A program made the translations under genes and the position numbers. Shown here in pieces: positions 15,254-18,568 of a stretch of DNA of 18,568 nt (position 1 is its first letter; every line of letters starts with the position of its first letter). This DNA is from Desulfobulbaceae bacterium UBA5611 (GTDB taxonomy: Bacteria > Desulfobacterota > Desulfobulbia > Desulfobulbales > Desulfocapsaceae): contig DIKT01000058.1 in the NCBI GenBank assembly GCA_002424635.1, forward strand, positions 8,340 to 26,907, given 5' to 3'. Below the pieces are notes generated by a model. That model had not been told where the DNA came from, searched no databases, and saw nothing but the letters and a program-made list of their open reading frames with translations.

Positions 15254-15397
15254 AGGGTGTCTTGCCAAATGGTCTTTTCGCCCAAACTCGGGCGTTATGC
15301 TCAAGATTTTAACCTCGGAATATCAACTATATGCCTGCGGTAAAATTTTTCACATGCCTTGATTTTGAACGAAAATCCTCATTTTTCAAGACACCCT
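15254..15397. repeat. 144-bp imperfect palindrome, candidate MITE-like element
   Basis: The ends are perfect 11-bp inverted repeats, AGGGTGTCTTG (15254-15264) and CAAGACACCCT (15387-15397). The similarity continues inward: reading each half from its own end, both show AAATG, TTTTCG, CAAA, ATG and ATTTTA blocks in the same order, so almost the whole unit folds on itself. The left half also contains its own CGCCC/GGGCG hairpin (15279-15294). It has no coding frame. It lies wholly between the ACT gene stop and the UPF0210 ribosome-binding site. No clear target-site duplication was seen, and no second copy is in the window. Confidence 0.6.
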
Positions 15398-15413
15398 GAA
15401 GAAAAAAGGGTCT

Positions 15414-15968
15414 TTAAAAAAGGGTGATCTCGCTGGTGGCCTTGAAGATATCCTCATGCTGGAGGACGACGGTCAGGCCGGCCTCGACGGCACAACTGGT
15501 CAGGCTGGTCCGGATATCGTCGATCGACTCCACTCCGCTGCAATCAAGCTGCAGGATCATGGTGTACTGATCACCATCGAGGGTGGTGGCCAGATCGAGG
15601 ATATTGATGCCGTGCTGATAACAGAACAGACTGATCCGGTATACCAGGCCGCTTTTATTGGGCCCCTGAACGGTCAGAATATAGGCTTCTTCGACGTTTT
15701 TGGCCTTGGCCCCCAGAGGACTGGCCATTTCTTTGACCACGACCTCCAGTCTGGTCTCTGACTGGATATGGGAAAAGGCGGCGGCCACATCTTCAGGGGT
15801 AACCGAGTCCGCGAAGGTGGCCACCAGGATCATAGTCAGGTAGTCACAGAGAACGGACTGGTTGAGATCGGCCAGGTCCCCCTGCAGTTGATAAATAGCC
15901 CCGGTGATATCAGCGACAATGCCGGGTCGATCCTTGGACATGACCGACATGATCATCTCTTTGCTCAT
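15414..15968 (-). CDS. Double ACT-domain protein (GcvR/UPF0237-like)
   Basis: 184 residues made of two ACT domains: about 5-80 (IMSVMSKDRPGIVADITGAI, then GDLADLNQSVLCDYLTMILV) and about 95-175 (YILTVQGPNKSGLVYRISLF, then HGINILDLATTLDGDQYTMI). No enzymatic domain is attached. ACT domains bind amino acids. This two-domain layout resembles GcvR-type regulators and the UPF0237 partners of UPF0210 proteins; its downstream neighbour is UPF0210, which favours the latter. GGGAG lies nine nt before the ATG. The start codon abuts, back to back, an ATG of a doubtful plus-strand reading frame (CATATG at 15966-15971). Confidence 0.9.
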   Translation of the reverse strand: MSKEMIMSVMSKDRPGIVADITGAIYQLQGDLADLNQSVLCDYLTMILVATFADSVTPEDVAAAFSHIQSETRLEVVVKEMASPLGAKAKNVEEAYILTVQGPNKSGLVYRISLFCYQHGINILDLATTLDGDQYTMILQLDCSGVESIDDIRTSLTSCAVEAGLTVVLQHEDIFKATSEITLF

Positions 15969-16188
15969 ATGCGTCTGCTCCCTTTGCTATTTTTATTGGC
16001 AGCAACCATTCTGCTTGCTGCCACTGGTTGCTCGGATTTTTTTGACATGGTCTTGGTAAGATCTACGATAACTAAAAATTAGTACGCTATATTGTTTAAG
16101 CCATAAAGCCAAAAACTCAATATTAAGTGAGTAATTACGAATAATAAAAAAATACTATTATCTCTTGTACAATTTTTTACGATGATAG

Positions 16189-16512
16189 ACTGATCTTAGG
16201 ACTATTACTATTTTCTTTTCAGCAGACGAATCAGATGGTGCTCTGGATTTCACCAGCTTAACTGCCGCCACTGTTAACGATGTTACTGAGTCCGATGATT
16301 ATTCGAAAAAGTAGCTGGAAGCCAAGGCCATTTATGCCATTGATCCCAAGCTGAAACTGACCGTCGGTTATTTGTATGAGAAGTTTGACTATCAAGACTT
16401 CGCTTATAATAATTATACCAATTTGTCAGATGGTGATTAACTGAGCAATTTATATGCTGACCGCAATTATGAAGCCAATGTCGGCTATATGATGGTGTCA
16501 TACGGATTCTAG
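16189..16512 (+). pseudogene. Remnant of an MtrB/PioB-like outer-membrane beta-barrel protein
   Basis: In one frame the sequence reads as the last hundred-odd residues of a barrel protein: SADESDGALDFTSL, DVTESDDYSKK, stop (TAG 16312-16314), LEAKAIYAIDPKLKLTVGY, LYEKFDYQDFAYNNYTNL, stop (TAA 16438-16440), LSNLYADRNYEANVGYMM, VSYGF, stop at 16510-16512. Alternating strands, a YEKFDxxDFAY block and a C-terminal Phe are typical of the MtrB/PioB decahaem-associated barrels of metal reducers. Two in-frame stops, no N-terminal part and no start codon indicate decay. Upstream to 16083 is AT-rich with no recognisable coding. The family call is by pattern only; another OMP family is possible. Confidence 0.65.
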
Positions 16513-16534
16513 CATAAGCTAACATGCAGGTTGT

Positions 16535-16575
16535 AAAAAAAGGGGGATGGCCATTCGGACATCCCCCTTTTTTTT
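16535..16575. terminator. Bidirectional intrinsic terminator
   Basis: A7-GGGGGATG (16535-16549) and CATCCCCC-T8 (16560-16575) form an 8-bp GC-rich stem extended by an A/T stem, with a 10-nt loop. It has a T-run on both strands. It ends the minus-strand sulfatase gene (stop at 16605) and would also end the former plus-strand barrel gene. Confidence 0.93.
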
Positions 16576-16604
16576 GCTGTTTTGACTCTGAAGAATAGAC
16601 CGTT

Positions 16605-18302
16605 TTACATAGTGGCATGGGCCATGATCGTCATATAATTCTCCAGACTTTCGGTTGCTGAACGGTCGGCCAGTGTCTTGTCGACAAAATTACAGCGATT
16701 ATTACGGCAATAGGCGCCATCAGTCAGATAATTGGCAATAACCTTGGGTATATCATAGTGGCGCATGGTGTTATACTGCTTGGTCTTACCGTTTTCGATG
16801 ATGACAATACGATTATAGTAAATGCTGTCTTTGATATTTTTCATGTATTGGAATTTTTTATAGGTCTTCGGGCCAAAAGACAGCGGCGGCACATGATCAC
16901 TGACCAGAATGATAAGACTGTCCGGATCAATTTTCAGCAACCCCTGGACATAGCCGGCAATGGCCTCGGTACGATAGTAATACTGGTTGACCGCCTTTTC
17001 CAGATGCTCATCCTTCTGGCCTGCCGGCAGTTTGATGAACCGGGGCCGTACTTTCTCATCGAGGTTATGAGGGGTATGGCCATAAATAGTCATCATGTAA
17101 TTAAAGATTGGCTGCCCTGGGTGATCCTTAATATATGTGCTGACATAAGCCAGGTTCTGACTCAAGAGCTTGTCGTCAAACATATACCATTCTTTTTTGA
17201 TATCGCCGGTAGTCAGATAAGTATCACTGTCGGGGGCATTTTCCTTGGGGAAAAAGATGTTGTGAAAACCGGTACCTTTGTACGCGGAGATGGCATTAAA
17301 AAATTTAGGTTTATGGCCATTGGAGGCCATGGTCTGATAACCGGCATCACTCAGTATAGCCGGCAGACAATGGGTTTTGACGCCGGTAAAGACATTAAAC
17401 TCCACACTGGACAGGGCTCTCAGGGCTGGTACTCCACAAAGAAGTTCAAACTCGGCCTGGGCCGTGCCACCGCCAAAAACCGGTGAAATAGAATAGGTAT
17501 CAGTATTGGCGACCAGTTTGGTAAAGGCCGGAGCAGTCGGTGATTGTGAAAACTTAAGATCGGAGAAGAGCTTGGGGTCGAGAAAGCTTTCGAGCACGAC
17601 CAGATGGACATTCCGATCCCTGGCTGAGGTCTTGATCTGGCGGGACAGGGCAGCCATCTGCTGAATAAATTCCTTTCTGCCGCGAAAGGCCATGGTCTTC
17701 TGAATAGAATTATTGCGTAAGGCCTCGAAATAGGCAGCCATGGTCAAGCGCCCGTTATTGGCAACGCTGTCAGCATCTGACCAGTCGGTAACATCTTTAG
17801 CTATGAGCTGAAACATGGTCAGAACGCGGCCCGGGGTAAATTCGACGGCCAGGATTAATACGAGGGCCGGCAGGGCGACGAGCAGGCCGCGGCGCCAATT
17901 TTTCCAGTCAAGGGCCAGCAGGAAAACCGGCAAGGAAATGAGGCCGGCAACTCCGACAAGCAGGGCATAATGAACAGGCATGATATCCAGAAGCTCTGGA
18001 ATTTCAGTGACTTCCACGATCCTGACAAAGCGGTCATACGCCATATAGCAGATGTCGGTAACAGTATAGGCAATAATCAGCGGCAGGGCTGCCAGCCAGG
18101 GTTGCCAGCCTGATTTTTTCAGCAGATAGTTACAGAGGAAATAGCCATAAAGGAGGATGGGGGCCTCCAGTCGCAGGCTGGACCAGAGCGGTGGCAGACC
18201 GCCCAATTTGTTGAGGACAAAAGAATAGGCGAGGAGAAAGGCAAAAAAGGCAAGATAGCGATTGCAGAAAATCATGCAGACAGACAAGGTCGGATTGCTC
18301 AT
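16605..18302 (-). CDS. LtaS-like membrane sulfatase / phosphoglycerol transferase
   Basis: 565 residues. The N-terminal half has about five membrane helices (about 14-32, 45-62, 68-86, 111-131, 139-156). The extracytoplasmic sulfatase-fold domain spans about 230-530: VHLVVLESFLDP (metal Glu238), FGGGTAQAEFELLCG (catalytic Thr280 in GGGT), ASNGHKPKFFNA, NYMMTIYGHTPH (His409), and LIILVSDHVPPL (Asp469, His470). This is the lipoteichoic-acid-synthase/MdoB-type set of metal and nucleophile residues. In a Gram-negative, a periplasmic phosphoglycerol- or phosphoethanolamine-type transfer to glycans or lipid A is plausible; the acceptor is unknown. Start: ATG 18300-18302 with a weak ribosome-binding site; Met10 (MIFCNRYLAFF) is an alternative. 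It follows thiF by 39 nt on the same strand; no functional link is evident. Confidence 0.88.
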   Translation of the reverse strand: MSNPTLSVCMIFCNRYLAFFAFLLAYSFVLNKLGGLPPLWSSLRLEAPILLYGYFLCNYLLKKSGWQPWLAALPLIIAYTVTDICYMAYDRFVRIVEVTEIPELLDIMPVHYALLVGVAGLISLPVFLLALDWKNWRRGLLVALPALVLILAVEFTPGRVLTMFQLIAKDVTDWSDADSVANNGRLTMAAYFEALRNNSIQKTMAFRGRKEFIQQMAALSRQIKTSARDRNVHLVVLESFLDPKLFSDLKFSQSPTAPAFTKLVANTDTYSISPVFGGGTAQAEFELLCGVPALRALSSVEFNVFTGVKTHCLPAILSDAGYQTMASNGHKPKFFNAISAYKGTGFHNIFFPKENAPDSDTYLTTGDIKKEWYMFDDKLLSQNLAYVSTYIKDHPGQPIFNYMMTIYGHTPHNLDEKVRPRFIKLPAGQKDEHLEKAVNQYYYRTEAIAGYVQGLLKIDPDSLIILVSDHVPPLSFGPKTYKKFQYMKNIKDSIYYNRIVIIENGKTKQYNTMRHYDIPKVIANYLTDGAYCRNNRCNFVDKTLADRSATESLENYMTIMAHATM

Positions 18303-18341
18303 ATAAAATTGATGGGTACGAGAAGGATCTTTAGGGGATCT

Positions 18342-18568
18342 TTAATTGGAGTTAAGGCGGCCGTTGAGCAGAATTTCCAGAGCGGCATTGGCCTGCATCT
18401 GGGCCACGATGCCAAGACGAGGGGCACTGAGACCATTTTCTCTGCTGTAGGGGGTGTGTTGATCACCGCATATCACTATTTTGCCGCAGACTGCGGTCAT
18501 CAGCTGGTCAGTCATACCATAGCCGGACAGACCTGAGCCCATGATGAGAAAGCGCTGCGGAAACTTTT
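18342..18568 (-). CDS. thiF: ThiF-type sulfur-carrier adenylyltransferase, C-terminal fragment
   Basis: The minus-strand frame is open to the window edge; about 74 residues of the C-terminus are seen, and the gene begins beyond 18568. The pattern FLIMGSGLSGYGMTDQLMT, KIVICGDQHTPYSRENGLSA and PRLGIVAQMQANAALEILLN matches the end of ThiF-family E1-like enzymes (GMAGFGSSNxIxT, then CGDxxT, then GLMAPRVxxAAxxQAN). These adenylate the C-terminus of the sulfur carrier ThiS for thiazole synthesis. The ATP-binding and Zn-Cys parts lie outside the window, so the choice between ThiF and a close E1-like relative is not final. Confidence 0.8.
   Translation of the reverse strand, partial: KFPQRFLIMGSGLSGYGMTDQLMTAVCGKIVICGDQHTPYSRENGLSAPRLGIVAQMQANAALEILLNGRLNSN

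Noticed and set aside
15966..15971. CATATG as a regulatory palindrome
   Set aside because: It is simply the back-to-back start codons of the ACT gene and the doubtful plus-strand frame.
16283..16618. 111-aa minus-strand frame opposite the barrel remnant
   Set aside because: Crosses the bidirectional terminator and has no protein-like pattern; the opposite strand explains the coding signal.
1..18568. CRISPR arrays, tRNA or rRNA genes, insertion sequences with transposase
   Set aside because: No regularly spaced repeats, no cloverleaf or rRNA-like text and no transposase frame were seen by eye.

Overview
The window looks like chromosomal DNA of a Gram-negative anaerobe, most likely a Desulfobacterota/deltaproteobacterial lineage. 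The clues are a compact lptA-lptB-rpoN cluster, a KaiBC pair without KaiA, a GEMM-I class cyclic-dinucleotide riboswitch, a PEP-CTERM protein behind a sigma-54 promoter, and a decayed MtrB/PioB-like outer-membrane barrel. The taxonomic assignment is inference; no rRNA or other marker is present.

Layout. 1-366 (+): 3' end of a DUF255/YyaL-type thioredoxin-domain protein. 395-4704 (all -): kaiB, kaiC and a PAS-PAS-GGDEF diguanylate cyclase, overlapping by 1 and 4 nt. Beyond them on the same strand lies a GEMM-I-like riboswitch whose 3' strand doubles as one arm of an intrinsic terminator, followed by an unknown two-TM membrane protein. 4974-7100 (-): tex. 7354-7908 (+): PEP-CTERM protein with a near-perfect -24/-12 promoter, a leader hairpin and a strong terminator. 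8022-11647 (-): lptA, lptB, rpoN and an AEC-family permease as one operon, behind a good sigma-70 promoter; lptC is not here. 12120-12608 (+): exported DsrE-like protein. 12708-13697 (-): GlxA-type AraC regulator. 13834-15968 (-): double-ACT protein and UPF0210/DUF711 protein, separated by a 144-bp imperfect palindrome that looks like a small repeat element. 16189-16512 (+): OMP barrel pseudogene with two in-frame stops. 16605-18302 (-): LtaS-like membrane sulfatase/phosphoglycerol transferase. 18342-18568 (-): C-terminus of ThiF.

Best candidate for an undescribed system: the 395-4704 block. A KaiB/KaiC module is translationally coupled to a diguanylate cyclase. The next gene downstream is preceded by a riboswitch of the family that binds c-di-GMP (or 3',3'-cGAMP), with a terminator overlapping the aptamer. 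Timekeeper or sensor, second-messenger synthase, messenger-sensing RNA and effector gene would thus lie in about 4.3 kb on one strand. The riboswitch has A where c-di-GMP aptamers have G20, the change associated with cGAMP recognition, while the neighbouring GGDEF keeps the canonical guanine-specific Asp. This mismatch makes the ligand question testable.

A second link is that rpoN (sigma-54) lies about 1.7 kb from a sigma-54 promoter driving the PEP-CTERM gene.
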